DNA of 64,000 bases. Source: Verrucomicrobiota bacterium. GTDB taxonomy: Bacteria > Verrucomicrobiota > Verrucomicrobiia > Limisphaerales > J093. The notes under the pieces are model-generated. The model saw only the letters and a program-made list of their open reading frames with translations, did not search any database and was not told the DNA's origin. Of the stretch, positions 20,988 through 31,810 are shown one piece after another. Made by a program: the position numbers and the translations under genes. Within the stretch, counting starts at the first letter, position 1. Every line of letters starts with the position of its first letter. Location: NCBI GenBank assembly GCA_027493615.1, contig JAOSKK010000012.1, positions 1 through 64,000 of the forward strand, in the 5' to 3' direction.

Positions 20988-22465
20988 TCTGCCTTCATCC
21001 GCTGGGCCCGGTTCCGGGCCCCATCGTCATGGCCTCGGGATGGAGCCTTCCCTACCCACTCGATCCCTGGGTGTTGGCGGGCGTCCTCGGCCTGGCGGGG
21101 TTGCTGGTTCTGCTGTGGCTGGCCGTGCGCGGAGGTCGCGCGCACGAGACCGTGGCCCGGCTCAGGGGGTTCACCTGGCATCGGCACACCTTCTGTCAGC
21201 ACTTCCTGATCACCGGCGCGACCGGCTCGGGCAAGACCCTGAGCGGCATCCTCCCCTTGCTCTTCCAGGTGTTCAAACACCAGCCCCGGTTCGGCGGGCT
21301 CTGCGTGGATGTCAAAGGGGTGCTCCACGAACAGGTCAGCGCGATGGCCCGCCACTTCGGTCGTGACCACGACCTGGTGCTCCTGGAAGTCCGACCCCTC
21401 AACGCCCCAGCGGACTGGCAGCCCCGCCACCGGTTCAACCTGGTGGGCGATCGCTCGATCCCCTTCGCGACCTACGCCCGGTGTGTGGTGGACACCGCCG
21501 TCGCCCTGGGCAGCCGGCACGAGCAGAGCTTCTTCCGGCGAGCGGCCCAGATCCATATCGCCAAGGCCCTCGAGGCCCTCGCCGCCCTCGGCTACGAGGT
21601 CACCCTCGAGAACGCCCACAACCTCCTGGTCAACCCGCCCGACACCCAGGCCGCCATCACTCAATTGGCCTCACGCGAGCCCACCCACGGCCTCGCCGAG
21701 CACTTCCGCAATTACCTCGCCCAGCCCCCCGAGCAACTGGCCGGCATCACGGGGACGGTGGCCAACTACCTGCACTACTTCACCCTACCGCCCATCGCCG
21801 AGGTCTTCTGCCGGGACAGCACCTTCGCCCTGGGCGAGGTTGATCAGGGCAGGATCCTCTGCCTGGCGCTGCCCCAGCGGTACCAGACCGAGCGGCGATT
21901 CGTCGGCACCTTCCTCAAGCTGCTCTTCTACACCCACGCCCTGACCCGGTTCGACCGACCCCGGTCGGAGCGGGCCTCCCACAACCTGTTGGTCCTGCTG
22001 GCCGACGAGTGTCAGCACTTCGTGACCGCCAGCGAAGAGGGCTTGAGCGATCACGCGGTGGTGGATGTCATCCGTGAGGCAGGCGTCGCCGTCATCGCCG
22101 CCACCCAGAGCACCACGTCCCTGATCCCCGTGCTCGGGGCCGAACAGGCCCGGGTGTTCACCCTGAACCTCCGCAACCGGCTCATCTTCACCGCCGCGGA
22201 CGAGGACGATGCCCGGGCCAGCGCGGAGTTCCTGGGCAAGGTCACCAAGCGCGAGCGCTCGGTCACCCGGGGCGAAGGGCGGCGGAGCGAGACGGTGAGC
22301 GAACGGGAAGAGTTCCGGATCAAGCCCCACGAACTGCGCCGGCTGCGCAAGCACCGGTGCGTCGTGGTCCACTGCACCCGCGGCCACCGCAAGGTCCTGC
22401 TCCCGCCGCGGGAGCCCGATGGGACGGTGTCGCGCTGGTTTCACCGCTGGGACCTGGGCTCATGA
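20984..22465 (+). CDS. Type IV coupling protein (VirD4/TraG/TraD-like ATPase), copy 1
   Basis: 493 residues from ATG 20984, chosen because it overlaps the previous stop codon. One N-terminal membrane helix (VLAGVLGLAGLLVLLWLAV). Walker A is HFLITGATGSGKT and Walker B is NLLVLLADECQHF. FGGLCVDVKGVLHEQ and VIAATQSTTSLIPVLG are further conserved stretches. Such ATPases deliver relaxase-bound DNA to a type IV secretion channel. It is followed after 83 bp by a MobF relaxase on the same strand. It differs clearly from the second coupling ATPase at 39908-41526. Intact. Confidence 0.85.
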   Translation: MICLHPLGPVPGPIVMASGWSLPYPLDPWVLAGVLGLAGLLVLLWLAVRGGRAHETVARLRGFTWHRHTFCQHFLITGATGSGKTLSGILPLLFQVFKHQPRFGGLCVDVKGVLHEQVSAMARHFGRDHDLVLLEVRPLNAPADWQPRHRFNLVGDRSIPFATYARCVVDTAVALGSRHEQSFFRRAAQIHIAKALEALAALGYEVTLENAHNLLVNPPDTQAAITQLASREPTHGLAEHFRNYLAQPPEQLAGITGTVANYLHYFTLPPIAEVFCRDSTFALGEVDQGRILCLALPQRYQTERRFVGTFLKLLFYTHALTRFDRPRSERASHNLLVLLADECQHFVTASEEGLSDHAVVDVIREAGVAVIAATQSTTSLIPVLGAEQARVFTLNLRNRLIFTAADEDDARASAEFLGKVTKRERSVTRGEGRRSETVSEREEFRIKPHELRRLRKHRCVVVHCTRGHRKVLLPPREPDGTVSRWFHRWDLGS

Positions 22466-22548
22466 CCTCGCACGAAGTCCCCTATCGCAGATAGGGGTTG
22501 GTGTCTCTCGCTTTCGGTCACCTCACACCCGGCAACGCCTCCAGTCCC

Positions 22549-25188
22549 ATGATCACCGCTCGACCCCAGAAGAACCTGGCCACGGCCCGGGAGTATTTCC
22601 GCCAGCACCTGGTCCAGGGCGACTATCACAGCCAGGGCCAGACGGTCGTTGGTCAATGGTTTGGCCGGGGAGCGGAGCGCCTCGGCTTGAAGGCGGGCAC
22701 GGCGGTGGCTGAGGCGGCCTTCGCCCGGCTCTGCGACAACCAGCATCCGGCGACTGGAGAGAAGCTGACCGTCCGAAAGCGGCAGAAAGACCACCGGGTG
22801 TTCTACGACTTCACGGTGTCGGCGCCCAAGAGCGTTTCGATCATGGCACTGGTGGTCGGCGATCAACGGCTGCTGGCGGCCCACGACGAAGCATGCGCGG
22901 CCGCCCTCAGTCAGATGGAACAGGTGGCGGCCACCCGGGTGCGTCGCGGTGGGCAGGACGGCGAACGGGTCACGGGCGAGATGGTCGCCGCGGTCTTCCG
23001 GCACGACACCTCGCGCGCCCTGGATCCGCAGTTGCACACTCACTTCGTGGTGTTCAACGCCACCTGGGACCGAACCGAGGAGCGCTGGAAGGCCCTCCAG
23101 ACCTCCCGGATGTTCGATCAAATGACGTTCTACACCGAGGTGTACCGAAGCGAACTGGCCCGCCGGCTCCGGGGACTGGGTTATGGCCTGGACTCCACCA
23201 GGCACGGGTTCGAGATCGCGGGGGTGCCGGCCGAGATCACCGAGCGGTTCAGCAAGCGGCGCCAGGCGATCCGGGAAGCGGAATCGGAGCTGGCCGGCCG
23301 GCTGGGACAACCATTGTCCAACAACGCCCGGGCCACCCTGGCGCACACCTCGCGCCCGGCGAAAGACACGAGCCTCGACCCGCAGGAGGTGCTGGAACGG
23401 CAACGGGCACAACTCACCCCGGCGGAACTCGAGCAGCTGACCTCCCTGGTACCGGATGCCTCCCGGCCCAACCCGGCTGCCACCGGGCCGCTCATCAGCC
23501 CTGCCGAGGCCCTCGACTACGCGCGGGACCATCACTTCGAGCGGCACAGTGTCGTCGAGACCCATGACCTGCTCCAGACCGCCCTCGCCTACTCCCGCGG
23601 TTCCGTCACGCTCGAGGAACTGCGGGCTGAACTGGCCCAGAGAGGCGAGTTCCTTCACGCCGAGGACCAGTTGACCACCCGCACCACGCTGTTCGAGGAG
23701 CAGCGGATGATCCGCCTGGTCAACCAGGGTGTGGGTCAGTGCCGGCCGCTTCACCCCGGTTACGCCGGCGACCGAAGCTTATCCGCGGAGCAACAGCAGG
23801 CGCTGCGGACCATCCTGGGAACACCGGACCAGGTTCTGGGGCTGCGGGGTGGTGCTGGCACAGGCAAGACGCGGCTCCTGTTGGAGGTCGTCCGGGGCGT
23901 TGAAGCCCGACAACCGGTGACGGTGTTGGCCCCGAGCACAGCCGCCGTCGAGGCCCTGCGCAAGGCCGGACTCCCCCGGGCTGCGACAGTGCAACGGTTC
24001 CTGGCCGATGCGAGCTTTCGCGAGGAGAGCCGCGGCCACGTGTTGCTGGTGGACGAAGCCGGCCTGCTTTCGACCCGGGACATGCTCGCGTTGCTCGAAC
24101 ACGTCCAGTCCGGCGGGCGGTTGATCCTCTCGGGCGACACCCGGCAGCACACGGGCATCGCGGCCGGGGACGCCTTGAGGTTGCTCGAGGAGCGCAGCGG
24201 GTTGCGGATGGCCGGGGTGCACGCCATCCGCCGGCAGGTGGATCGGGACTACCGCGAGGCCATCGCTGACTTCGCCCAAGGCAACGGGCAGCGGGGCCTG
24301 CTGCGACTGGAGCGGCTCGAGGCGGTCATCGAGATCCCGGAACCGGATCGGTACGCGGTGCTGGCCGAGGACTATGTCCGGTCGCTGCGCGCCCGGAAGT
24401 CCGCCCTGCTGGTGAGCCCGACCTGGCGGGAGATCGAGGCGGTGACCCAGGAAGTGCGGGCGCGGCTCAAAGCGGAAGGCCTGCTCGGCAGCCAGGAGAC
24501 CCGGCTCACGGTGCATCGGGGGCTCCAGTGGACCCAGGCACAGAAGCGGGACCTGCGCAACTACCGTCCCGGTCATGTCCTGGCCTTCCATCGGGCGACC
24601 CGGGAGTTCGCCCGCGGGGCTGCGGCCGAGGTGGTCAAGGTGGAGCCCGACGCGTTGGAAGTGCGCCGGGCCGACGGGGCGGTGGTGAAGGTGACGCGGA
24701 AACAGGCCGGGTGCTTCGAGGTAGCCGAGCCGCAGGCCCTGGCGGTGGCGCCGGGAGAGCGGTTGCTCATCCAGGGCAACCGCAAGGCGGCCGGGCTCTT
24801 CAACGGGCAGGCGGTGACGGTCAAGTCGGTGGCCGCCGACGGGAGCCTCACCCTGACCGACGGCCGGAAGATCGCGGCGGACTTCCGCGCGTTCACGCAT
24901 GGTTACTGCGTGACCAGCCATGCGGCGCAGGGACGGACGGTGGACCACGTGTATGTGGCGGTGGACTCGGGCAGTTGGCGGGCCACCCACCGAAACCAGT
25001 TCTACGTCAGTGCCTCGCGCGGACGGGAGCGGGTTCGGGTGTACACCGACGATGTCCAGTTCCTTCGGGATGCGGTCACCCGGTCCGGGGCGCGGGTCAC
25101 GGCCTCCGAGTTGCTGGAAAGCAAGCGCGCAGCGGAGAGGACGAGCGCCGGCCAACATCCCACCCTCCGCCCGCGTGTGGCGGCCTGA
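22549..25188 (+). CDS. MobF (TrwC/TraI-type) relaxase-helicase, copy 1
   Basis: 879 residues from ATG 22549 (ITARPQKNLATAREYFRQHL). The relaxase domain (residues 1-300) has candidate catalytic Tyr in REYF and DYHSQ, the motif VFYDFTVSAPKSVSIMAL, and the metal site in LDPQLHTHFVVFNATWD. The C-terminal RecD-like helicase starts near residue 415: Walker A LRGGAGTGKTRLLLEVV, Walker B HVLLVDEAGLLS, then LILSGDTRQH and a terminal SHAAQGRTVDHVYVAVDS motif. MobF proteins nick the transfer origin, stay bound to the strand and unwind it. An upstream 17-residue extension is not conserved-looking. Intact; forms an operon with the coupling ATPase. Confidence 0.9.
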   Translation: MITARPQKNLATAREYFRQHLVQGDYHSQGQTVVGQWFGRGAERLGLKAGTAVAEAAFARLCDNQHPATGEKLTVRKRQKDHRVFYDFTVSAPKSVSIMALVVGDQRLLAAHDEACAAALSQMEQVAATRVRRGGQDGERVTGEMVAAVFRHDTSRALDPQLHTHFVVFNATWDRTEERWKALQTSRMFDQMTFYTEVYRSELARRLRGLGYGLDSTRHGFEIAGVPAEITERFSKRRQAIREAESELAGRLGQPLSNNARATLAHTSRPAKDTSLDPQEVLERQRAQLTPAELEQLTSLVPDASRPNPAATGPLISPAEALDYARDHHFERHSVVETHDLLQTALAYSRGSVTLEELRAELAQRGEFLHAEDQLTTRTTLFEEQRMIRLVNQGVGQCRPLHPGYAGDRSLSAEQQQALRTILGTPDQVLGLRGGAGTGKTRLLLEVVRGVEARQPVTVLAPSTAAVEALRKAGLPRAATVQRFLADASFREESRGHVLLVDEAGLLSTRDMLALLEHVQSGGRLILSGDTRQHTGIAAGDALRLLEERSGLRMAGVHAIRRQVDRDYREAIADFAQGNGQRGLLRLERLEAVIEIPEPDRYAVLAEDYVRSLRARKSALLVSPTWREIEAVTQEVRARLKAEGLLGSQETRLTVHRGLQWTQAQKRDLRNYRPGHVLAFHRATREFARGAAAEVVKVEPDALEVRRADGAVVKVTRKQAGCFEVAEPQALAVAPGERLLIQGNRKAAGLFNGQAVTVKSVAADGSLTLTDGRKIAADFRAFTHGYCVTSHAAQGRTVDHVYVAVDSGSWRATHRNQFYVSASRGRERVRVYTDDVQFLRDAVTRSGARVTASELLESKRAAERTSAGQHPTLRPRVAA

Positions 25189-25190
25189 CT

Positions 25191-25604
25191 ATGCTCCGAG
25201 GAAAACCGAGTACGAAGACGGCGGCGGCGCAGACCCCCGCGGTCGCAGCGCCTGACCGCGGGGAAGTCGCCGGTGTGGAGCAACCCTATGGCACCGGGGA
25301 GCGGCCGGCGGGCATCCTGTTCGTGCGGGGACCGACCAGCTTCTGGTTTCCGTATCACCTGCTCCAGGGGATGCGGTACGAACCGGGGAAGCTCACCCTG
25401 GTGTTTGCGGCGGCGGACGTGGTCATCGAGGGCCGGGGATTGCACGGCCTCTATCTCGAGTTGGCGCGTCAGGTCGTCTGGCGGATCGTGGAACAAGGCG
25501 CGCGGTACGCGGAGCTGTCGGACGCGCCGACCTGTGTTACTCAGATCGTGGAGATTCCCAAGGGCGACGAGGCGCGGCCGGTGGACGCCGTGGCAGGCGA
25601 ATGA
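25191..25604 (+). CDS. Hypothetical protein downstream of relaxase; source of array repeats
   Basis: 137 residues from ATG 25191, 2 bp after the relaxase stop. Disordered N-terminus (KPSTKTAAAQTPAVAAPDRG), then a compact domain (FWFPYHLLQGMRYEPGKLTL, GLYLELARQVVWRIVEQGA). The C-terminus, CVTQIVEIPKGDEARPVDAV, is copied about ten times, decayed, across the array at 25.6-32.3 kb. Family not recognised. It is the last gene of mobilisation module 1 and converges on ArdC across the array. Confidence 0.62.
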   Translation: MLRGKPSTKTAAAQTPAVAAPDRGEVAGVEQPYGTGERPAGILFVRGPTSFWFPYHLLQGMRYEPGKLTLVFAAADVVIEGRGLHGLYLELARQVVWRIVEQGARYAELSDAPTCVTQIVEIPKGDEARPVDAVAGE

Positions 25605-25756
25605 ACCAGGATTCGGGCACACGGTCGGCTTGTTCATGTTCGGACGTCCGAACAACACCGGTCGCCGAACGCGGGGTACACGTCACCTCCGGGCAGGGCT
25701 GCGACAGGGACGGTAACAGGTTTGACAAGCGCCGGTGTGATGGTGACCGTACCAGC

Positions 25757-25942
25757 GTGAGCAAGCTGGAATGGATTGAGGCCGAGGTGCGCCAGTTGCC
25801 CCGCGAGCAGGCGAGGGAGCTCCAGGATTGGCTGGCCGACTACCTCGAGACGCAGGCCGAATTGAGCCCTGACTTTGTGGCGAGCATTGAGCGGGGGGAG
25901 ACCGACCTACAGGAAGGGCGGGTGCGAGTCCGCCAGCCCTGA
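25757..25942 (+). CDS. Antitoxin of RelE/ParE-type pair
   Basis: 61 residues from GTG 25757 (SKLEWIEAEVRQLPREQARE, then LQDWLADYLETQAELSPDFV). A short helical protein of the kind that precedes RelE-type toxins in this bacterial group; it lies 6 bp before the toxin gene. Partial or complete copies of the same gene occur at 28143, 29488 and 31811 within the array, without a toxin. Confidence 0.72.
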   Translation: MSKLEWIEAEVRQLPREQARELQDWLADYLETQAELSPDFVASIERGETDLQEGRVRVRQP

Positions 25943-25948
25943 CGGCCT

Positions 25949-26209
25949 GTGCGCCAGGCCACCGAGATCTACACGCGCGAGTTCGACGCGCGTTTTGGGT
26001 TGCTGCCCCGACCTCTGCAAACGCGGATCGAGGCTCACATTCGGGATCTGGGTCGGCGGCTGGAGCGCTTTCCCCATCAGCGATTGCGAGGGCGTTCTGA
26101 GTATCGGCTGCGCGTTGGTGACTACCGAGTTATCTACCGCTTCGATGTCGAACGCAACGAACTGCTGCTCATCACCCTGGGGCATCGGCGCGAGGTGTAC
26201 CGCGTGTGA
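25949..26209 (+). CDS. RelE/ParE-family toxin
   Basis: 86 residues from GTG 25949. The signature is the C-terminal RLRVGDYRVIYRFDVERNEL followed by LLITLGHRREVYRV, as in RelE/StbE-type mRNA interferases (basic residues, Tyr near the C-terminus). The N-terminal helices (YTREFDARFGLLPRPLQTRI) fit too. Paired with the antitoxin directly upstream. Likely an addiction module stabilising the element. Intact. Confidence 0.82.
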   Translation: MRQATEIYTREFDARFGLLPRPLQTRIEAHIRDLGRRLERFPHQRLRGRSEYRLRVGDYRVIYRFDVERNELLLITLGHRREVYRV

Positions 26210-26431
26210 GAGCCGGAATTGACGGTCCGGTGAGTCATGAGCGGCGTCGCGGCGTGAAAGCGAAGCAAGCACGCGCGGAGAAACCGTCTCGAGGGACTGT
26301 CCTGGCCAGGGAAGGTCGATAAGTCGAAGTGTTCGGCCGTCCGAACATGCTCATATCAGCCCAGGGGCACCTTGGCCCCTCTTCCGTCTGAGCCGGCCGC
26401 AGGAACCGCGTTTCGCAGCGGCTCTTCTGGC

Positions 26432-26833
26432 CTACCGGGGTTCGATGACCTTCAACCCCGGCACACAATCGAAGTGGCGTCGGTTGAACGTGGCCACCTC
26501 GCTGCCGCGCTCCATCGCCGTGGCGGCCACGATCAGATCGTAGGCGCCGATCCTTTTGCCCGACGCCTCCAGTTGCGCCCAGATCCGGGCGTGCTCACGG
26601 GCGGTCTGTTCGGTGTAAGGAACGATGGGCAACGGAGCGAGCACGCTCTGGAGATACTGCTGCCGCCGCGCTCTGTGCGCCGCGCCAGCCCGTTCCACCC
26701 CGTGCCACAACTCCGCGACGGTGATGGCGGCGAGTTCGAAGGCATCGTCCCCGCGACTTCCCAGCCACGTCGGGAGGTCGAAGGTTCCCTTCTCGCCCCG
26801 GATGATGACGTCGGCATCGAGGATTATCGCCAT
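26432..26833 (-). CDS. VapC-like PIN-domain toxin
   Basis: 133 residues. PIN-domain acidic residues are visible: Asp in AIILDADVIIRGEKG, Glu in LAAITVAELWHGVE, Asp in RIGAYDLIVAATAME, and FNRRHFDCVPGLKVI at the end. VapC toxins are Mg-dependent RNases cutting tRNA or rRNA. Its start lies inside the 3' end of the upstream antitoxin gene (10-bp overlap), the usual coupled arrangement. Intact. Confidence 0.85.
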   Translation of the reverse strand: MAIILDADVIIRGEKGTFDLPTWLGSRGDDAFELAAITVAELWHGVERAGAAHRARRQQYLQSVLAPLPIVPYTEQTAREHARIWAQLEASGKRIGAYDLIVAATAMERGSEVATFNRRHFDCVPGLKVIEPR

Positions 26834-27096
26834 TTGTCCGTCGGGGTCTTGAGGGTCTTGCGGGCCGCGACGAGGTCACGGTGCCAGTCGCTGGCCTCTT
26901 GCACCGACAGATCCGTGCGAGCCAGGGCCGCGGCCAGGTCCCGGCCCGTGCAGCGCTTCTCGTGGTCCGGGGCGATGCGGGCGAAGGGCTTGCCGTTCTT
27001 CAGCAGCACAAAGGTCGTGTGTTGATAGTGGGCCCGGTTCACACAATCGGCGAAATTGCGGGCGGCCTCGGTGACCGTGATGGTCATCTCTTTCAT
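26824..27096 (-). CDS. Phd/YefM-like antitoxin
   Basis: 90 residues. MKEMTITVTEAARNFADCVN and TTFVLLKNGKPFARIAPDHE are the Phd/YefM DNA-binding fold; the C-terminal helical tail (DLAAALARTDLSVQEASDWH) would bind the toxin. The ATG abuts an imperfect palindrome at 27096-27118 with almost no room for a ribosome site, so the message may be leaderless; alternatively translation begins at Met4 (ATG 27085-27087). Confidence 0.82.
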   Translation of the reverse strand: MKEMTITVTEAARNFADCVNRAHYQHTTFVLLKNGKPFARIAPDHEKRCTGRDLAAALARTDLSVQEASDWHRDLVAARKTLKTPTDKWR

Positions 27097-27118
27097 AGAA
27101 TCAGATTATCAGATTCTA
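27096..27118 (-). promoter_or_regulatory. Operator/promoter of the Phd-VapC pair
   Basis: Imperfect palindrome TAGAATC...GATTCTA directly upstream of the antitoxin start. It is AT-rich in GC-rich DNA and contains a GATAAT -10-like hexamer on the minus strand. Phd-type antitoxins repress their own promoter at such sites. Confidence 0.55.
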
Positions 27119-27760
27119 AGGACGGGTCAAGCCGGCCCGGGCCAGCCGCTCGAGTTGGCGAGCCTGTCTTCGGCGTTGGATTTGCTCCGCCGGCGTCATG
27201 GCGTGGGGCTCGGTACGGCCTTGTTCGGACGTCCGAACATGCCGTGTCAGCCCAGGCGTGTGGCGCATCTCGATATTCACGGAGGCGTTTATCTTGATGT
27301 TCGCGGAGGGTGGGGCGGCCGGAAGGGTGACTTCGGTGCGGGAGACGGGACCGGACAACGGGGAACGCCGCTCGCCCTGGGGGACAGCCGTCCCCCAGAC
27401 CCCCTGGGATTTATCGCTTTGGGACTGCACCAGCAGGAGGCATTTCCGGACGGTAGTCAGCAGGCGCTACGCTTGCCAGTAAGGCATCAGGTTTGGAACT
27501 GCCCTGGGCCGACCACTGAGCGCGTTTCCCGCTTCCGTTTTCCTCGGGGCTGTAGGAGGCCCGGAATTGGGTAGCCGCTTGGCGAGGGCGCGGTTCGTTT
27601 CGTCACGCTTGCCGCGGAACTGCGGAATCGCCTCCGCGCCGAACGTGAAGAAATCGGCCTCCGTTTTCAGAGAATAGCGTGACGCAGAACACCAGGCGCA
27701 ACTTGGGCGGTCTTCCGGCTGAGCCGGCAGCCGTGGCAGGCAGGCTCCCCAGTTCCAGGA
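27119..27760. other. Gap between antitoxin and array, no supported gene
   Basis: Holds the palindrome at 27223-27238. On the minus strand a short frame (MTPAEQIQRRRQARQLERLA, about 27 residues) could be a remnant of a small gene. Nothing else is convincing. Confidence 0.4.
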
Positions 27761-28142
27761 TGGGCGCCACCGGCTGCTCGGCGAGCGCCACCTCCTCCCG
27801 CTGCACCCGTTTGCCTCGCACGTAATCGGCGCCCCGCTGCGGCCTGGCCGCGGCGACCTGTGTCAGTCAGATCGTGGATCTCTCCAAGGGAGACGAGGTG
27901 TGGCCGGCGGACGCCGGGGCACGCGAATGGATGACGATTCCGGCCGGCAGCCGGGTTGTTCGTGTTCGGACGTCCGAACAACACCGGTCGCCGACCGCGT
28001 GGCGTATCCGGGGAAGGAGGGCCGGCCGAGGTGTTTGGCCGTCCGAACAACGCCGGTCACCGGACGCATAGTACCGGTCACCACTGGCCGGGGGAGGCGA
28101 CAGGGCCGGCACCGGGTTTGACGAACGCCGGTGCGCTGCTGA

Positions 28143-28275
28143 CCGTGGCACCTGTAGCAAGCTGGAACGGATTGAGGCCGGGGGTGCGCCAGTAAACTCT
28201 GACTTTGTGGTGAGCATTGAGCGGGGGGAGGCCGACCTGCGGAAAGGGCGGGTTCGAGTCCGCCGGCCTCCTGCC
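28143..28275 (+). pseudogene. Deleted antitoxin copy in array
   Basis: Matches the antitoxin at 25757 at both ends (AGCAAGCTGGAACGGATTGA and AGCATTGAGCGGGGGGAGGC) but lacks the middle and carries an early stop. It shares its deletion junction with the copy at 31811, so one was copied from the other. Confidence 0.75.
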
Positions 28276-29487
28276 GCCCGGTTGTTCGGACGTCCGAACA
28301 TGCCCGGCGCTCGTCGCCGTTAAGACCGACTTCCTGCCCTTGATGACCCGCTCCTGGCCGCCGAGAGAGCGTCGCCGTGGTCGCTACGGCCGGGGAAGCT
28401 CGGTGAGCCGACGTGTTCGGCCGTCCGAACATGCCGTGTCAGCCCAGGCGGAGCCTGGCCCCGCCTTCGGCTGAGCCGGCAGCCGCGGCGGGCTGGCCCC
28501 TCAGCTCCAGGCGGGCGCCACGGCCTGCTCGGCGAAGGTCACATCCTCGCGCTGGATCTGCTTACCCCGCACGTAATCGGGTGCCCGCTGAACCGCATCC
28601 GCGGTGACCTGTTTCAGTCGGTTCGTGGAGATCCCCAAGGGGGAGGAGGCGCGGCGGGCGGACGCCGGGGCACGCGAATGAAGGACAATTCGGGCGCACG
28701 GTCGGGGGTTGCTCGTGTTCGGACGTCCGAACAACGCCGGTCGCCGGACGCGTGGCATGTCCAGTGTTCGGCCGTCCGAACATGCCGTGTCGCCCAAACG
28801 CAGGTTGGCCCCGCTTTCGGCTAAGGCGGCGGGCAGCACGGGAGACGCGGCTGCCCCTGGGCTCCAGGAAGGCCGCCACCCGCTGTTCGGCCAGCGCCAC
28901 CCCTGCGCTGGGCCTGTTTGCCACGCAGTGATCCGCCCCCGCTGCGCCGCGGCGGGCGGACGCCGGGGCACGCGAATGAAGGACGATTCGGGCACGCGGC
29001 CGGGTTGTCCGTGTTCGGCCGTCCGAACACCGCCGGTCGCCGAACGCGTGGCATGTCCGGGGAAGGTCGATGGGTCGAAGTGTTCGGCCGTCCGAACATG
29101 CCATGTCAGCCCAGGTGCAGCTTGGCCCTGTTTTCGGCTAAGACGGGAGGCGTAGGAGGCGCGCCCGCTCCCCCGCTCCAGGAAGGGCACCGCCAACTCC
29201 TCGGCCAGCGCCACCTCTTCGCGCTAGCCTGTTTGCCCCCACGTAATCCGAGGTCCGCTGGGCCATAGCGGCGGTGACCTGTGTCAGTCAGATCGTCGAA
29301 ATCCCCAAAGGGGACAAGGTGCGGCCGGAGGAGGCGAGAGCACGAGAATATCCCGCGATTCGAACGGTTGGGTTGTTCGTGTTCGGACGTCCGAACAGCG
29401 CCGGTCGCCGAACGCGTGGTACCGGTCACCTCTGGCCGGGGCGGCAACAGGTTTGACCAGCGCCGGTGCGCTGCTGACGGCGGCACC

Positions 29488-29724
29488 GTGAGTACGCTGG
29501 AACGGATTGAGGCCGAACTGCGCCAGTTGCCTCTCAAGCAGGCGTTGGGACTTCAGGATTGGCTGGCCGACTACCTCGAGGCGCAGGCCGAGCTGAGCCC
29601 TGGCTTTCTGGCGAGGATTGAGCGGGGGGAGGCCGACCTGCGGGAAGGGCAGGTTCGAGTTCACCAGCCGCCTGCCGCCGGGTTGTTCGGACGTCCGAAC
29701 ACGCCCGGCGTTCGTCGTCGTTGA
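29488..29724 (+). CDS. Orphan antitoxin copy
   Basis: 78 residues from GTG 29488 (STLERIEAELRQLPLKQALG, then LQDWLADYLEAQAELSPGFL). The first 60 residues match the antitoxin at 25757 closely, and the frame is open. The original stop is lost, so the frame reads on through a palindrome copy (GLFGRPNTPGVRRR). No toxin gene follows. It may still make a working antitoxin, but expression is unproven. Confidence 0.55.
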   Translation: MSTLERIEAELRQLPLKQALGLQDWLADYLEAQAELSPGFLARIERGEADLREGQVRVHQPPAAGLFGRPNTPGVRRR

Positions 29725-31810
29725 GACGGTCTTCCTGGTCCTGATGACCCGTTCCTGGCGGCCGGGAGAGCGTCGCCGTGGTCGCTACAGCCGGGGAAGG
29801 TCGGTCGGCCGAAGTGTTCGGCCGTCCGAACATGCTGCGTGAGCCCAGGCGCGGCTTGGTCCTGCTTTCGGCTGAGCCGGCAGTCCAGGCAGGCTGGCTC
29901 TTCAACTCCCGAAAGGCGGCCACCCGCTGTTCGGCCAGCGCTACCTCCTGCGCTGGGCGTGTTTGCCACGCACGTAATCCACCCCCCGCTGCGCCGTGGC
30001 CGGCGAACGCAGGGGCAGGCGAATGAACCACGATTCGGGCATGCGTCCGGGTTGTTCGTGTTCGGACGTCCGAACAACGCCAGTCGCCGAACGCGGGGCA
30101 TTGGCGTGTCCGGGGAAGGCGGGCGGTCGAAATGTTCGGCCGTCCGAACATGCTGTGTCAGCCCAGATGCAGCTTGGTCCCGCTTTCGGCTGGGCCGGCA
30201 GGCGCGGGAGACGCGCCCCCACAGCTCCAGCAAGGGGGCCACTGGCCGCTCGGCCAGCGCCACCTCCTCGCGCTGAACCTGTTTGCCCCGCACGTAATCC
30301 GCCCCCCACTGGGCCGCGGCCGGCGGAGGCGGGGGTACCCCTATGAACGACGATTTGGGCACGCGGCCGGGTTGTTCGTGTTCGACCGTCCGAACAACGC
30401 CGGTCGGCGAACGCGTTGTATGTCGAGGGGGAGTGAGGACCGGCCGAAGTGTTCGGCCGTCCGAACATGCCGTGTCAGCCCAGGCGCAGCTTGGCCCTGC
30501 TTTCGACTGAGCCGGCAGCCGCGGCAGGCCGGCTCCTCAGCTCCAGGCGGGCGCCACGGCCTGCTCGGCGAACGTCACATCCTCGCGCTGGATCTGCTTA
30601 CCCCGCACGTAATCGGGTGCCCGCTGAACCGATCCGCGGTGACCTGTTTCAATCGGTTCGTGGACAACCCCAAGGGGGACGAGGCGCGGCCGGCGGACGC
30701 CGGGGCACGCGAATGCAGGCCGATTCGGGCATGCGGTCGGGGGTTGGTCGTGTGCGGCCGTCCGAACAACGCCGGTCGCCGAACGCGTGGCATGTCCGGG
30801 GAAGGTCGGTGGGTCGAAGTGTTCGGACGTCCGAACAGGCTGTGTCAGCGCCTTCGCAGCCTGGCCCATCCTTCGGCTGACACCGCAGGTGCGGAGAACG
30901 CCCCCGCTCCAGGAAGGGCGTCACGGGCTGCTCGGCGAGTGTTCCCTCCTCGCGCTGCACCTGTTTGCCCCGCACGTAATCGGGCGCCCGCTGCGCCGCG
31001 GCTGCGGTGACCTGTGTCACTCAGACTGTGGAGATCCCGAGGGGGACGAGGTGCGGCCGGCGGGGGCGGGGGTACCCCATGAACAGCGATTCGGGCACGG
31101 GGCCGGGTTGTTCGTGTTCGGACGTCCGAACAATGCCGATCGCCGAACGCGTTGTCTGTCCAGGGAAGGAGGACCGGCCGAGGTGTTCGGCCGTCCGAAC
31201 ATGCCGTGTTGCCCAAACGCAGGTTGGCCCCGCTTTCGGCTAAGACGGCGGGCATCACGGGAGACGCGGCTGCCCCTGCGCTCCAGGAAGGCCGCCACCG
31301 GCTGTTTGGCCAGCGCCGCCTCCTCGCGCTGGAGCTGTTTGCCACGCATGCAATCCGCCCCCACTGCGCCGCGGCCGCAGTAACCTCTGTCAGTCAGATT
31401 GTGGGGATCCCCAAGGGGGACGATGCGCGGCCGGCGGACGCGGGGGCAGGCGAATGAATGACGATTCCGGCCTGCAGCAGGGTTGTTCGTGTTCGGCCGT
31501 CCCAACAACACCGGTCGCCGACCGCGTGGCATATCCGGGGAAGGAGGGCCGGCCGAAGTGTTCGGCCGTCCGGAACAGACCCGGCGCCTGTCGTCGTTGA
31601 GATCGACTTCCTGGTCATGATGGACTGTTCCCGGCCGCCGGCGGAGCGTCGTCGTGGTCGCCACGGTCGGGGAAGGTTGGTGGCCGAGGTGTTCGGACGT
31701 CCGAACAACGCTGGTCGCCGAACGCGGGGTACCCGTCACCTCCGGCCGGGACGGCGACAGAAGCGGCACCAAGTTTGGCAAACGCCGGTGCGCTGCTGAC
31801 CGAGGCGCCG

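Noticed and set aside
28235..28275. tRNA-like T-arm (GGGTTCGAGTCC)
   Set aside because: It is part of the antitoxin 3' end; no acceptor or anticodon stems are found around it.
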